Assembly: GCA_018806985.1 (NCBI GenBank)
Contig: JADANN010000349.1
Location: 606,501-670,500, forward strand
Length of the DNA stretch: 64,000 nucleotides
DNA from: Angiostrongylus vasorum
Taxonomy: Eukaryota; Nematoda; Chromadorea; Rhabditida; Metastrongylidae
Direction of reading: 5' to 3'
Shown: positions 1 to 11,789 of the stretch, in pieces
How positions within the stretch are numbered: the stretch's first letter is position 1
Layout: each line of letters opens with the position of its first letter
Translations under genes and position numbers: made by a program
Notes under the pieces: generated by a model
What the model saw: only the letters and a program-made list of their open reading frames with translations
What the model was told of the DNA's origin: nothing
Database searches by the model: none

Positions 1-9
1 CTTTGTATT

Positions 10-52
10 TAAATATCTCAGCATCATTATGGTTATATTACACGTGACAATG
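10..52 (+). mobile_element. SINE-B tail at window edge
   Basis: aatatctcagcatcattatg followed by ttatattacacgtgac is the forward 3' tail of SINE-B. The rest lies outside the window. Confidence 0.55.
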
Positions 53-1654
53 TTCAATCACCTAGCGAGTCGAACTGGATGAGTATTGTGATGAAATACG
101 TGAATGAGCATTGTCCGAATAAGAAACCCAAAAAAATCTGATGAAAGCAGAAAGCATCCATCTTTGCTTAAGAAAGACAAATGAAATAATAACACAGAAT
201 TCGTACGCTTATTCGGGACAAAACAGAGTCTTTTTTTGTCTCTTATAATCAGCAATGACATAAGCGGGAAATGACATAGCATGGAACTCGTTTGGTGTAG
301 TAAGTAGCACTTGAGCCCCGGTAAAGGTAATCATGTATTCGAAGACCACATGGGCTCCCGAGTTTTGCGCACATCTCAGCGTACTGTATTTGTAGTTCAT
401 ATGAGAACTTTTCAAGAATATTCTAACGTCCGTTCAAGAGCTTGTTTTTATTGATAATTCATTACCATCGGTGTGTTTTAATCTCTGCTCTTATTATTCT
501 GGTGATAAGTCTGGTTTGGTTCCTTACTCATTTTCAATGTGTATAAGAATGTTAGTCATTTTAAATGTCTGAAATTTAGAATCTTCGAAGTTGATTAAGG
601 TATCATCGTAGATGGGAGTCACACTAGATTGCGAACTGTGTTCTACGTCAAGATGGTTCATAACTCTAGCCAGGAAACTCTACTAAAAACGGCATAAATG
701 AGAAAGGCCCTCCTAAAAATGTGCTGCTTATTCTTTGGGCTAGCACTTCCATCGCGTCCAACGATGGGTATTTACGTGTAATAGAGACCCAGGAAGATTT
801 TGGAAACGAATTGAAACCGGTGTCCGCTCGAGTGGTGCGAAGACTTGCAGGGTTATAGGTGATAAAGGTGACCATAAAGAAATCTGACTTCTCCAATGTT
901 CAATGAAACCAATTACTTTATCGGAACTCGTCAAATAACAAGATCGTTACGACCAAAGCGTTGGATCATGGGTAAGCCTGAACACTTTCTTTGAAAAAAA
1001 ATTAAACGGGGAAGCCTCAAAAGGATGTTTTCCTAGTTTGTTTTTTCAGTATGATCACATGACTTATGTAGAACTAATAATAAACACTCCTGGAACAAAT
1101 GCGAAGAGGAAAGCACGGTAGTACAACAAGAGCAAAAATTGGCTAATGTCCGTCTAGCACACTGGTTAAAGATGATCTGGAATACGTATACAGTCTCTGG
1201 TTCTGTCCGTTACCGGCATGGTACCAGACTTACCGGATGTCAAGTCTCTTCATTGAAATACTCATAACAGAGTGCAATTGCGGTGACATGTCATCACTCT
1301 GATAGAGCTATTCCGTAGTCCCAAGAAAGGCTACAATTAATCATTATCCGGCGAAAAATGTGAACAAAGCAAAGATACTATCAGAGAAACACTGCCAGTG
1401 ACATGACTAATGAATGCTACATTAGCCTTTTCTAATGATTTACATCATTGCTGAGAACGCCAGAATTTTGAGACTCACAACGACCCACCAGAGTGGATTG
1501 CTGAAAAATATTTAGCTCCGCATTCGTGAACGTCGTGCAAAACTTTAACCGTGGTTAGGAAATTAACACAATATACAGCATAGTTGGACACTCGTGGATG
1601 AAGAGGAAACAAATTTCAATAGTGTATAGCAGCTTGGAATTATTGTGAGTAGTG
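53..1654. other. gene-free stretch
   Basis: No coding pattern, RNA gene or clear repeat was found apart from the weak tRNA-like remnant near 1145. Short open frames here lack codon or splice support. Confidence 0.6.
1145..1225 (+). repeat. possible tRNA-like SINE remnant
   Basis: The stretch cgtctagcacactggttaaa followed by ctctggttctgtccg has A-box and B-box character. It is diverged and has no recognisable body. Confidence 0.3.
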
Positions 1655-1860
1655 AACTTTTTATTTACTACCCATTACAATTTTTCACGGTAAGTTATTA
1701 TGTGTGACTTAACTATAGTGATGCTGAGATATTTGCTAATATCCGGACCGCAGGTGTTTACGGTGGGGAACGAACACTCTTCCCCGGGGCAAACGCGTTC
1801 ACCACCACACCATGCGGGTCCTTTGTTTCGCCTGTCTCTCAGCTAGTTCTATCGATTAGG
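1655..1860 (-). mobile_element. SINE-B copy
   Basis: In reverse orientation it has the tail (tttatttactacccattaca), gatgctgagatatttgct, then cggaccgcaggtgtttacgg and the tRNA-like head (ttcaccaccacaccatgcgg, then gtttcgcctgtctctcagct). Read forward, the head has an A box (tggtgtggtggtgaacgcg) and a B box around cgttcgttccccacc. Confidence 0.75.
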
Positions 1861-1899
1861 CCATCAGCAGCTGAGGCTGTAGTCTAAATCACAATGTGA

Positions 1900-2118
1900 A
1901 CCTTTTACTTACTGCCTAGTACAATTTTTCACGGCAGATTGTTATGTGTGACTCAACCACAGTGATGCTGAGATATTAGCTTAACTGCGTTCGTTACGAA
2001 GGACGCAGTGGTGGTGAACGCGTTAGCCCCAGAAAGAGTAATAGTGCGATTCGTTCCCCACCGCAAACACCTGCGGTTCGGAGTTTTGCAAATGTCTCAG
2101 CATCATTGTGAGTAGTAT
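1900..2118. mobile_element. two SINE-B pieces in head-to-head arrangement
   Basis: A reverse-strand tail piece (1902-1983; actgcctagtacaatttttc, gatgctgagatatta) is joined to a forward-strand head (from 1985; gtggtggtgaacgcgttagc, cgttccccaccgcaaacacc) that ends ttgcaaatgtctcagcatca. Both ends therefore show the tail motif, giving a foldback structure. Confidence 0.7.
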
Positions 2119-3159
2119 AAATGATATCTTGCCCATGCGCCTCCCTGTTCAACATCAACGACTTTTTTTCCTCAATTCCAAATCTACTGTTGTTTGCGCA
2201 TCTTTAGGAAGCCGAGCAGAATAGTTAAGAAAAGTATTGTCAAAAAACTAACTATAAAGAGGGTGAAACAAGGAGTTTCTTTTTGAAGCATCAGAAAGCC
2301 TGGAGATGCGGCTTACGACTATTGAAGACGTTGAACGCTGCAGGAAGCATCAAGGTGTCGAAAATAAGGTAGAATTTACTTGTTGTCCACCTTAGCAACA
2401 AACTCTGACGATCAGTCCATTAGTGAATAGGCTACAACAACGACTGAATTTATCGTCGAGCCATTGGCTGATTTTTCTTTGCGGAAACCCTCTTCGGAAA
2501 ATAATTCTTTTCTTGTCCTTCAAGTGAACAGTACTTATTGGACAATTATGCACACAATAGAGACAAATGGAAACTTTATTGGCTCTTGCGCGAATCACTG
2601 GAATAGTAACGAAGAGAAAAAAAAGTGATGTATGCGAATAGTCTGTGCCAATCTACAGTTAAACGAACATTACAATGCAATGAAAATTTTGGAATACAAT
2701 TGTTGCCCTAAGTAGTGACTTTAGAAAATCAATATTCCAGACTTGGTAGGTATAATGCATCCCGTTCAAATTCTAGTACACCGCAGTGATTAGTGATGAC
2801 GTTGATAAGCAACCAAAGGCCCTAGTTCGACCCCATCTTCAACTCTCTCCTCTAATTCATGTGGAAGCGCCTTGACTCGGCTGTCTTCAATACTGCAAGG
2901 ACAGTCGACTCAACCAGCATTCCATGAATTTATGAAGAGGACGAAATCTTCAAGTAGCAGCCGAAACAACACGCGGATTTTATGAACACCCTTGACAACG
3001 GTGAATTAGAGGAAAAACAAATCGAGCTCAAAGAAGTGGGATCCGCATAGAAGATGTGATGACATGTCATGCAAAAAAGAGTTTTCATCATACAAGCGGA
3101 AAGAAGTTATGATGTGAAGAATAGTTGCCGTCGCCTATCTATCAGCACGGATCTTCCTC
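2119..3159. other. gene-free stretch before RTE copy A
   Basis: Nothing recognisable was seen. It may hold decayed repeats too diverged to identify by eye. Confidence 0.5.
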
Positions 3160-6100
3160 ATATGAGGAATCTGGAGCCGGTTAGTCGCAAGGTTAAGTGG
3201 CGCGTACCCAGGTGGCGGATAGGTGGTTAATCGATGACCAAAAGCGACCTTTGCTTCATTGAAACGCAGCTGGATCCGGGAGATCGACACCCTGTTTCTG
3301 CTGCTCCGGGCACATACATTCTGTTTTTACGAGACGTATTCATACATGCGTGTTTGGGTGCGTTCTCGCCCACGCGGATTGTATTCTACGAGTCAGTTCG
3401 GCTAAAAGCATGCAATCAAGTGACAGGGAAGAATATGGGAGACGGTTAGGGGTTGCCTCCAACAAAAGAGCTCTGTGGCCACTCTGGGAGAGACTGGAAA
3501 GCTATCTGTGAGTATACTTAGCTCCACGTCCAGAGCTCAGCAAGCTATACGTGGATTTTAAAAAGCCAAATACGGTAAAATAAATGAGCCTCATTCCGAT
3601 GACCCGGCTCCTTAACTCCCGATTCGGTGGCGTTGGGTAGGACGAGTATTGAGAGGCTGCTGAAATCTCAAGGCCAATGAAAGCCGCCTGGATCGCAAAG
3701 AACTAAGATGACGATCTGTGCCAATAATGCACTCACACTTGCATCAGAGTCCTCGATAGAAGACTTGACCATGCAAGCAAGAAGGATAAGGTACGACGTC
3801 ATCAGCTGGTCGAGACGAGACGGCGCCCCCCATTCAACTCCGTCGATGACACTGGAGAAGAATTGTTCTTCGGAAAATGCGACAGTAAAGGAGTGGACGG
3901 CGTCGGTTTTTTTCGTCACACGAGTTTGTCCATGAACATCGGTTCATTCGAACAACTTACAACCCGAATCGGACGTTTACTATTAAAAAGATGTGGATCA
4001 AATGCGGCTTTGACAATCTTCGTCGTTTACGCGCCCACATCAAATTATGACGATGAAGAAGTCGAAGCGTTCTATATGGACTTGCAGAAGCTCTACAAAG
4101 AAGACCACACATTATTCAAGGTCATCATTGGAGATTTCAACGCCAGGATTAGACCAAGAAGAACGTCTGAGGGACGTCACATTGGGACCCACGGATTAAA
4201 AAAAGGAACGAGCAGGGTGAGCGGGTGTCTCAGTTTATCATGACGACCAGGAGCATTCATCACAACTAACAATTCCAGAAGTTGCACCCTCAACGTCAGT
4301 CGCGGGAGTCTACCAGTGGACAGCACCATAACGAGATAGACTGCGCTATAGTGAATCTATGGTCTTGCCTAGCTGATGTCACCTTTGTTCCAAAATTCCA
4401 CACGGGATCACATCATCACCATCATGGTGCAAGATTCCAATTCTCGCGTAAGGGACAGAAAGCCGCCAATTTCAAACGAAACCCCAAAATCACAATAAAC
4501 TATGATTTATTCAAATCATTAGTCGGCATAATTTTAACCTTCTTGCTTACTGCCTACTATTTTTTGATGGCAGGGTATATTGCGAAATATAACTTCAACG
4601 AAGCTGAGATATTTGCAAAACTCTAGACCGCAGGTGCCTATGGTGGGGAACGAACGCGCTATTGTCCTTTCCGGGGAGTAACGCGTTCACCACCACACCA
4701 TGTGGGTCCTTCGTTTCGCCTGTCTCTCAGCTAGTTCTATCGATCTTTTTGCCATCAACCTTTTGCCATTAGTCGGCAGTTGGGAACAAGCCGTTATCGA
4801 TAACATCGACGAGTAGTACGACTGGCTCATTCAACATCTTCACGTTAGCGCTATGAAAGCTAAGAACTCGAAGGTCACCAAGAGACCTCTGTTTCCACAA
4901 ATACTTGAACTAATACACCAGCTTGGAATCGCAAGAGCTGCGGGCAACCGCGAACTAACGTCCGAACTTGCAAAACAATGCAGACGGGCTATAAAAGAGG
5001 TTCTTAAAAGGAGAAGACCAGCAGTTATAGTCGATGCTGCATAGGCCGGGAAAAGCTTTCACAAAGCCCACTTAAGCTTCGCTAATTACAAAGCCAAGAT
5101 GATTGCACTCCGACGCCCAGACGGAACAGTTCCAGCGTCCAGAAAGGCAATGAAGAAAATCATTCACGAATACTACTCAGATCTCTTCCATAGCCACGTC
5201 CACTTCCCGTCGTGTGAAATAAAGGAGGAGGGACTTGTCACCGGTTCTCCCTTCCGAAATCCGACATGCCATTTTGTCGGTGAAAAATCGAACAGCACCA
5301 GGTCCGGAGAGGATAAGATCTGAACACTTGAGGAACCTTCCGCATGTCCTCGTAAACACGCTCGCCCCCGCTGTTCACACGTCACCTGTCCGAATGTAAG
5401 GTCACTACTCAGTGGAAGACCAGCAAGACCGTGCTGGTGTTCAGAAAAGGTGACCTTCACGATATCGGCAACCTTCGCCCAATCTGCTTGCTGCCCTGTC
5501 GTCTGCAAACTTTTCAGTCGAGTGCTAAACAGGATTGACAGAACACTGGAAGAAGGACAGTCATGTGAGCAAGAAGGGATTGAAAAGGATTTGGTACGAT
5601 GTACCACAGCCACGAGATAACAAGACTCACTGAAGTATCGCGAGAGTACAAAAGACCGCTCTATCCCACTTTGACTCAAATGAAATTGAAGCAGTCATGC
5701 AAGCTCTGGGTAATCAAGGAGCCCTTACTCATTGCACAAAGATTCTTCGTTAGCTATATAAAATATATGTAAAATATATATATAAAGGTTTCACCACCAA
5801 GATATCACCAACCATTCTATAATGGTATTAACATTGACGTCAAAAGATGGGTTAGGCAAGGCGATACCATCTCGCCAAAATTATTCATCGCCACCCTCGA
5901 GATCATCATACGAACATTGAAAAGGGATAATATGGGAGTGAAAATCTATGGTCGGCAAATACTCCATCTTCGTTTTACTGCTGGCATCATTCTTATAACA
6001 CCAAACATTACCTAATCAGAATGAAAGCTTGCCGACTTTGACAAAGCTTGTGGAAGAAATGGTCTTAGGTTGAAACCTCACGAAAACGACGTTCATGAGG

Positions 6101-6800
6101 AATGGATTGGTTTCGTATGCCTCATTCACCTATGCTCAAAAGAACGAATATCTCCAAATGCTCCATTTACGTCTATCTAGGTCGGGAAATCAATATGATG
6201 AACGGACTTGGTTCCAGAGCTGAGCAGAAGGAAACTGGCGGCTTGGGGAGCTTTCAAGAGCATCGAGGATGTAGTGGAGAGAACAAAGAACATCGGATTC
6301 CGTGCCAACCTGTTCGACTCAACGGTACTTCCTGCCCTAGCGTATGTGTCAGAAACCTGGTCGATGCGTAAGCAGGATGAAAGATCACTCAGCGTTATCG
6401 AACGCGCAGTCGAAAGGACGATGCTAGGAGTACCCCGTTTGACACAAGTAAGGGATGGGATCCGAAGCTCCGACCTGCGTCAACGATGAAAAGTCAAAAT
6501 GCCGTTCTGTACGCCAAACAGCCGAAGATAAGGTGGGCTGGACACGTAATGCGGATGAATGACAACCGATGGACAAGAGCCGCCAGTGAGTGGATTCCTC
6601 GAGATATTGAACGTACTGCAGGAAGAGCACCGACCCGGTGGTCAGAGTTCCCCATGAAAACCGAGGTATGATGCTCAGCGAATCCCTAGGGTGGACACAA
6701 CCCACTGGGCTATTCTTGTCCGCAGTGAAAAGTCGAAGATTTACTGGTGCTCCCTCGAGTCATTCGACGATCAACGGGACTACAGGTGATAGAGGTGATC
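3160..6800 (+). mobile_element. RTE-clade non-LTR retrotransposon, copy A, near full length, inactive
   Basis: The order is 5' untranslated region (3160-3700), APE-type endonuclease remnants (from 3707; [16 protein letters not shown] near 4030 and IIGDFNARI near 4130), reverse transcriptase remnants (4850-6200) and a C-terminal part with the family motif KIRWAGHVMRMNDNRW near 6525. Many frameshifts and stops break the frame. The catalytic FADD box is degraded to FTAG near 5970. A SINE-B copy interrupts it at 4529-4766. The 3' end carries the short acaggtga-type tandem seen in other copies. Confidence 0.88.
4517..4778 (-). mobile_element. SINE-B insertion with 12-base target-site duplication inside RTE copy A
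   Basis: The 12-mer cattagtcggca occurs at 4517-4528 and again at 4767-4778, and RTE sequence resumes directly after it. Between the two lies a complete SINE-B in reverse orientation: the tail (actgcctactattttttg) comes first, then gatgctgagatatttgc, then the tRNA-like head with reverse-complement A and B boxes. A duplication of this size suits target-primed insertion by LINE machinery. Confidence 0.8.
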
Positions 6801-7036
6801 TGTCAGTCCACTCTTCGCTGGCGATTTTCCCTCCGCCATGTCAAATTATGGTATATCTTTGCTGTTCATACTTTCAGGCAATAGGAAAAAAAATTTCTGG
6901 TAGACTTTGCAAATCAGTGAAACACCTTATTATATGATATCGTTAAAAAATATCGTTTTTAATCCTCCAAAACTGAGAGAACAAGCGCTGATAAGAGTAG
7001 TAATAACAAGGACAGTAACAATGATAGTAATCGCCA

Positions 7037-7243
7037 TTTTTTTACTTACTGCTTATTCTTTTTAATATCAAGGTGTTGTGTGAAATATAATCATGATGAT
7101 GCTGACATATTTGCAAAACTCCGGTCTGCAGGTGTCTCAGGTGGGGATCGAAAGCGCAATTAACCTTTCCGAGAGCTAACGCGTTTACCTCCACACCAGC
7201 AAGTCCTTCATTTCGTCTTTCTCTCATCTGTGTTATTGACCTA
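7037..7243 (-). mobile_element. SINE-B copy
   Basis: Reverse-oriented and complete but diverged: ttttacttactgcttattct, gatgatgctgacatatttgc, ctgcaggtgtctcaggtggg, and the head with acgcgtttacctccacacca. The B box is altered to gggatcgaaag. Confidence 0.72.
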
Positions 7244-8084
7244 TAGCTGCTATTAGCAGTGATAGTAGTATTAATAACAATGATATAGCTAATCACGCTA
7301 ACCACAGCAATCACCTTCATCAGCGATTTGCTACTGAAGCTCAAGTGACTTTTGCTCGCTCTGAGATCTTTCCCATGTTACAGCCTCTGATGGACTTTCT
7401 CGCTTCGTGGAACACCACACGTTACAATTAAACGTTAGTAGTAGGGGATTAAAAAAAAGGAAGACCAACTGAAACATTACTTTTAAGATACCAGATCCTC
7501 CAAATTAGTGAAATTGGAGGAAGGATCACGATCATAGCCTACTATTAGGAGATTCACTGGGAACCACTGAAAGCTCTCCTTCATTACATGAAATGAAATC
7601 TAGCTAGTTACCTACGTTTCTTGACAAGACGAAAATAATCATGTGCAAAACGATGCGTCAACAGAACGGAACTAATCATCTCTATGGATAATATGTCAAG
7701 AAAGACGTTCCGGACACATTGCCGACTTCAAGAGCAAAATAACCATTTCTTGGCATCCCCGACGAAACAAACAGTGCATAAAAAAGAGAAGTTGATAACA
7801 TTATCCACTCCTCCATTTCATAGTGAAAGATGGGTCAGTGAAGAAATATCGCCCCAACTGTGTTGTATCTCCAAATCCGACAACCTAAAAAGATAACGCA
7901 GGTCATACTCATGACTAAATCAAATACGAGAAGATGAAGAATATATCGCTACTTTTATTACCACATTTGTTCTTCTTACATACCATAATATATTACATCC
8001 AAAGAATTAAAAGGCTCTATAGTTATACTTCAAAGGAAGATGTCCACGAAATCGGCACATGTTGTTCACCTCGGTCGCTCTCTG
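7244..8084. other. gene-free stretch
   Basis: Nothing was recognised between the SINE-B copy and the short RTE fragment. The same holds for 8301-8774 and for 9067-9639. Confidence 0.5.
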
Positions 8085-8300
8085 CTATGCATAAATGACT
8101 CACTGTTGCCTTAATAGGACAGGATGTTGAAAGAAGGACAGCCATCTGAAAGGAGGGGTTCTTAAAAGGCTCAGATACAATAGATCATATTCACACGACA
8201 AAGAAACTTACTCAGGAATTGAGAGACCACCAACTCAACTGTGTCTCATTTAGATCATTGCAGAGCGGATATCTTATTGAGTGGGAAGGAGTCAGGAAAG
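8085..8300 (+). mobile_element. short RTE reverse-transcriptase fragment
   Basis: The segment taataggacaggatgttgaa, followed by agatcatattcacacgac, matches the RTE region coding for the motif around NRIDRTLDEGQ and DHIHTITKLIEV. It is frameshifted and ends near 8300. Nothing of the element is recognisable on either side. Confidence 0.6.
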
Positions 8301-8774
8301 CCTTAAACGCAAGCATTTTTTACCTTAGTAGATAAAGATATCCTTGAAGATATGTAGTGATCTCACCATCACAGCCCACTCCAGCTCACTCTAGCCAGAG
8401 TCGATCTTTTACTGTTAAATGGTAGAGGATGTGTTCGACAATTTTCTAACCGATCACACCTATTGTGAAAAACCTTTCTGCTCACAGTTTTATTAGGCTT
8501 AAAATATTGTGGTAAAATATGGCAACCATTAACCACCAAAAGGAAAGCCCGCACCAAAAATTGCCTACCATACCTGAACATCTTTGAGTGTAAACTCAAC
8601 TTAAATATGTGTCGTCGCTTTTCATCAGCAACCAACTTGAGGGCTGATAACAGTCAATTATGGTCTTTTCTGCAACAATGGATAATCTGGTTGAGAAAAG
8701 GTTGCACTAATATTCAGAGATGCAGAGCGCTACAGATTTCCTTAGCGCCGTAATATCTAGCTGTCACTGATAAA

Positions 8775-9066
8775 AGGACAAAGGGATAAAGCTCTCGGCA
8801 TCGATCTACCCCTAAGAGATGCGTCATGCAATCGACTTCATTAAGAATCGTTGGAGGTGATTGAATGCATATCTGGCCTTTGTAGTGACTCGCGGTGGCC
8901 TACCGATGTATCGAGTGTATCGAGCCAGTGCTGTTATTCTCCCAGACAAGTCTGGTACAATTAACCAACCCCGAAGAGATGGAAGGCTTGGTCGGATTGC
9001 GGCGCAGGGATCGATCTCCTGTGCATTGCAGGGCACTTTCGACCACTGCGCTACACGCGCCCGCTG
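8775..9066 (-). mobile_element. SINE-A copy (tRNA-derived)
   Basis: In reverse orientation this has a head with A box tgtagcgcagtggtcg and B box gggatcgatcc, a body (ccttccatctcttcggggtt; accagacttgtctggg; gtatcgagccagtg) and a tail with tgcattcaatcacctccaac and agctttatccctttgtcc. The same unit recurs at 10622, 45655, 49390 and 59075. Confidence 0.75.
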
Positions 9067-9639
9067 TCATGGATTTCTTTGAAATCAGTTACCAACTTCT
9101 CTCATTGCTCCAAACCAAATTACATGTTGGAACATCTTTCCAACGCTTGCTACCAACTTTTCTGATAGTTGCTGAGCATTTTGCCGTGAATCTACCTCAA
9201 GAAATGTCATTAGGACTTCGACGATAATGTTAGTTTTGGACTATTCACGATCTTCATTTGAAAAATTTCCAATTCCGAATTCAAACTTTTCTAAGCAACA
9301 ACAAGGGTTCGTGGAGTGAGAAATGATGTGTCATCACGAAAGCGTTAAAGGAGAAATAGAAGCGGATTCTATGCTTTGGCGTGTTCGTAACAATTCGCCT
9401 TGAAATTAATGCGTACGATGCGAAAATGACTGCTAAGTTTAGTTTTAAACGAGCTCATAACACTTTTTATTGATCTTCGACTACAAATTGTTAAAATCTC
9501 CGCATCTATACCTACAGGTTCTTTTGTTCTCTTATAATTTGACTTGAAGAAATTGCGCAAGTGAAGTTTATTCTACAGGACACGATGGTATTCTCCAGTT
9601 TACCATTGGCTGTGGCAGCGGTAGCGTTTGCGTGGAAAA

Positions 9640-10385
9640 ATTTCAAGAATTTCGTTTCGTCTTCGGCTTTTTGAGAATTGAAATCCTAAACGAACTCAAA
9701 ATTGATCGAATACCTTGTGTAGATTAGGCATACCTTAAAGGGAGCATAGCACAATTTCCTGCATATTTATGAAGTTCTCAAGCGCTTTGTATAGCAAAAT
9801 AAACCCTAGAAGAAATCACTGTGTCGACAGGTCGAGCAATGAACACCCGCTAGTGTTAGTCGAGGCAGCAATGCCTGTCAAGTAGGATAGGTCGAATAAT
9901 TTGATATAATCTTCACCCACCATGAAGACCTTGCAAGTGTACCAATTTCCGCAGACTTCGTAAAGACTGGTTCTGCAAACAGTTTGTCATTGTCCATACG
10001 TCGTGATGACTTAGCACATTTTTTGACTTTTTTTCACATGACTCACCTTCATACCCGCTATCCGGATCTTATTACTTCTTGCATTCGATTCGTTGCCTCG
10101 CATACATCATCCACGAACGTATCCAGACTTTCGTATGGGTTCGGTTGATGCTTGAGAATCTCCGCTATTTTTTATGAACGTTGTTGAAAACTGGTCGATA
10201 ATATTCTCGCTCGAATCCTGAAAGGAGCGCATTAAAACATCTCCACCTGAACTGGAACGGCAAAGATTGTACCAGACAATTATGATACAAATCGCCCGTC
10301 TCTGGTGGCATAGGATGCTTAGCTGGCAAGGAGCAGGGTCGCACGACATCACTACCGCCATGGTAGTCTTGGGCAGGTAAAACCT
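9640..10385. repeat. diverged dispersed repeat R4, copy 1
   Basis: Landmarks shared with 20010-21170 in the same order include aaatcactgtgt/aaaccactgtgtg, aatatcttcacccaccatgaag/atatatcttcactcgctatg, gaccttgcaagtgta/gatctctcaagtgta and gactttgtaaag-type blocks. No protein similarity is seen. Confidence 0.5.
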
Positions 10386-10419
10386 CCCAATGTACGAGAT
10401 TCATGTTTATTTTATCACT

Positions 10420-10600
10420 CTACTTTATTTTCAACTATATTTTCCTATGTGTATGAACATGCATTTGCCTTAATGAGGGTGCTTGTAACGGTATCTCGCC
10501 ATGGGTGTTTCCTCATGAGAGAAGTGATCTACTTCTTATCGCACCAATCCGGCTCGCACTTGCGCGTTCATGAAAAAGGAAAAGTTCCATAAGGTGGGTG
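10420..10600 (+). pseudogene. decayed copy of ptrn-1 exon 7 start with its upstream intron
   Basis: This stretch aligns by eye with 26100-26285, which is the intron end and first part of ptrn-1 exon 7. Shared blocks include aatgagggt, gagaagtgat, aatccggct and gcacttg. The acceptor is damaged and a deletion removes part of the coiled-coil coding sequence, so it cannot be an exon. It is on the same strand as the parent gene and is followed by a SINE-A insertion. Confidence 0.7.
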
Positions 10601-10621
10601 TCAAAGGAATTCTGTTTTCTT

Positions 10622-10915
10622 CTTTATGAAAAGGTCGCGTGTGGCGCATTGGTTGGAGGCGCCACTGCGGCACACACGTGGGATCGATCCCAGCGCCCAT
10701 GGCCCACCAAGCCTTCCATCTCTCTGTGGTCAGCATATTGGTACCAGACTTGTCTGGGAGGATAGCAGCACTGGCTCGATACATCGGTAGGCCACCGTGA
10801 GTCATTGTAAAGGCCAGATATGCATTCAATCACCCCAACGATACTTAATGAAGTCGAATGCATGGCGCATCCCTTAGGGATTGATCAAAGCCGAGAGCTT
10901 TACCCTTATCCTTTA
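10622..10915 (+). mobile_element. SINE-A copy between two ptrn-1 pseudo-exons
   Basis: The head gtgtggcgcattggttggag and the B box gggatcgatcc are followed by the full body and the 3' end agctttacccttatccttta. It sits between the decayed copies of ptrn-1 exon 7 and exon 5, so it arrived during or after that rearrangement. Confidence 0.78.
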
Positions 10916-10969
10916 TCTTTATGAAATGCTTGGTTCATATGTTTATGCTTTGCACTTTCTTCTTTTTGC

Positions 10970-11760
10970 ATTTATGCCGATTAGAGGCTAGGGGATTAGT
11001 TTCTTTCAATTTTTCCACATTGTTAGAGTAGGTGCTACATTATCGAACACGTTTTTCTTCCTTCTTGTCGTTTTAGCTTAGCTAATTGATTTAAAATAAT
11101 AGTGAGACTAGTTGCTATTTCGTAATAACAGGACAGGAGTGTAGAACTGTAGGCTGTGAAACACCTGCTTTAAATAAACTGACTTCTATTCTACCTCCAC
11201 AGCTCAAAGTTTGTTATTTATTCGAGCTTCCTTTTTGTTTTTATCAACACGTGAGTGCTCTTTCAAAAACCGCGTTCCGCTTCATTTTATGCGTTCTTGC
11301 CACAACAATCTAACACGGGAGCCATTTTACTTTGAAATTGAAGAGATCCTGTACCTTTATGATTCTTTGCAAATGAATACCGATGCTTTTCTTACTAACT
11401 TATTTGACATCTTTGGACCCGCTCCCACTGATGCGTAAAACTTCATACTTAGGTTGTTTGTAGTCCATATACTCTGATTTCCGTTATGGTTCTACTGGAA
11501 CCCAGAACTCCCTTCGCTATTTTGTTCCAATCCAGAGTAGAACAGACTAGCGGGATAGTAACTCAGTTGTTCAGCTGCTCAGTCTCGAACTGTAAAAAAA
11601 ATCATTGACTGACATAATAGTAACATGCCGTCAAGGGTGAAACAGGACTTCACCATCTGCTTCAACTAGTGTGATAAATCGAGATGGTCTCTTAACTAAC
11701 CGGTTTGTAGAATTTTCATAACGTCATACGTTATTTGCTCAGTTGTATACCAAGGAGATC
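10970..11760 (+). pseudogene. decayed copy of ptrn-1 exon 5 with flanking intron
   Basis: This aligns with 25200-25930. The exon-like part (11280-11437) still reads CHNNL, FEIEEILYLYDSLQMN and LFDIFGPAP against the parent's FEIEDILYLRDSLQMN and LFDIFEPAP. The frame stops at 11436. Further down, TTTTGTTCCAATCCAG and the exon-end region are still recognisable. Intron sequence is present, so this is a DNA-level duplicate and not a processed copy. It lies downstream of the exon 7 fragment, the reverse of the parental order. Confidence 0.8.
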
Positions 11761-11789
11761 GAAACATTACTTTTATGGACCTGAATTGG

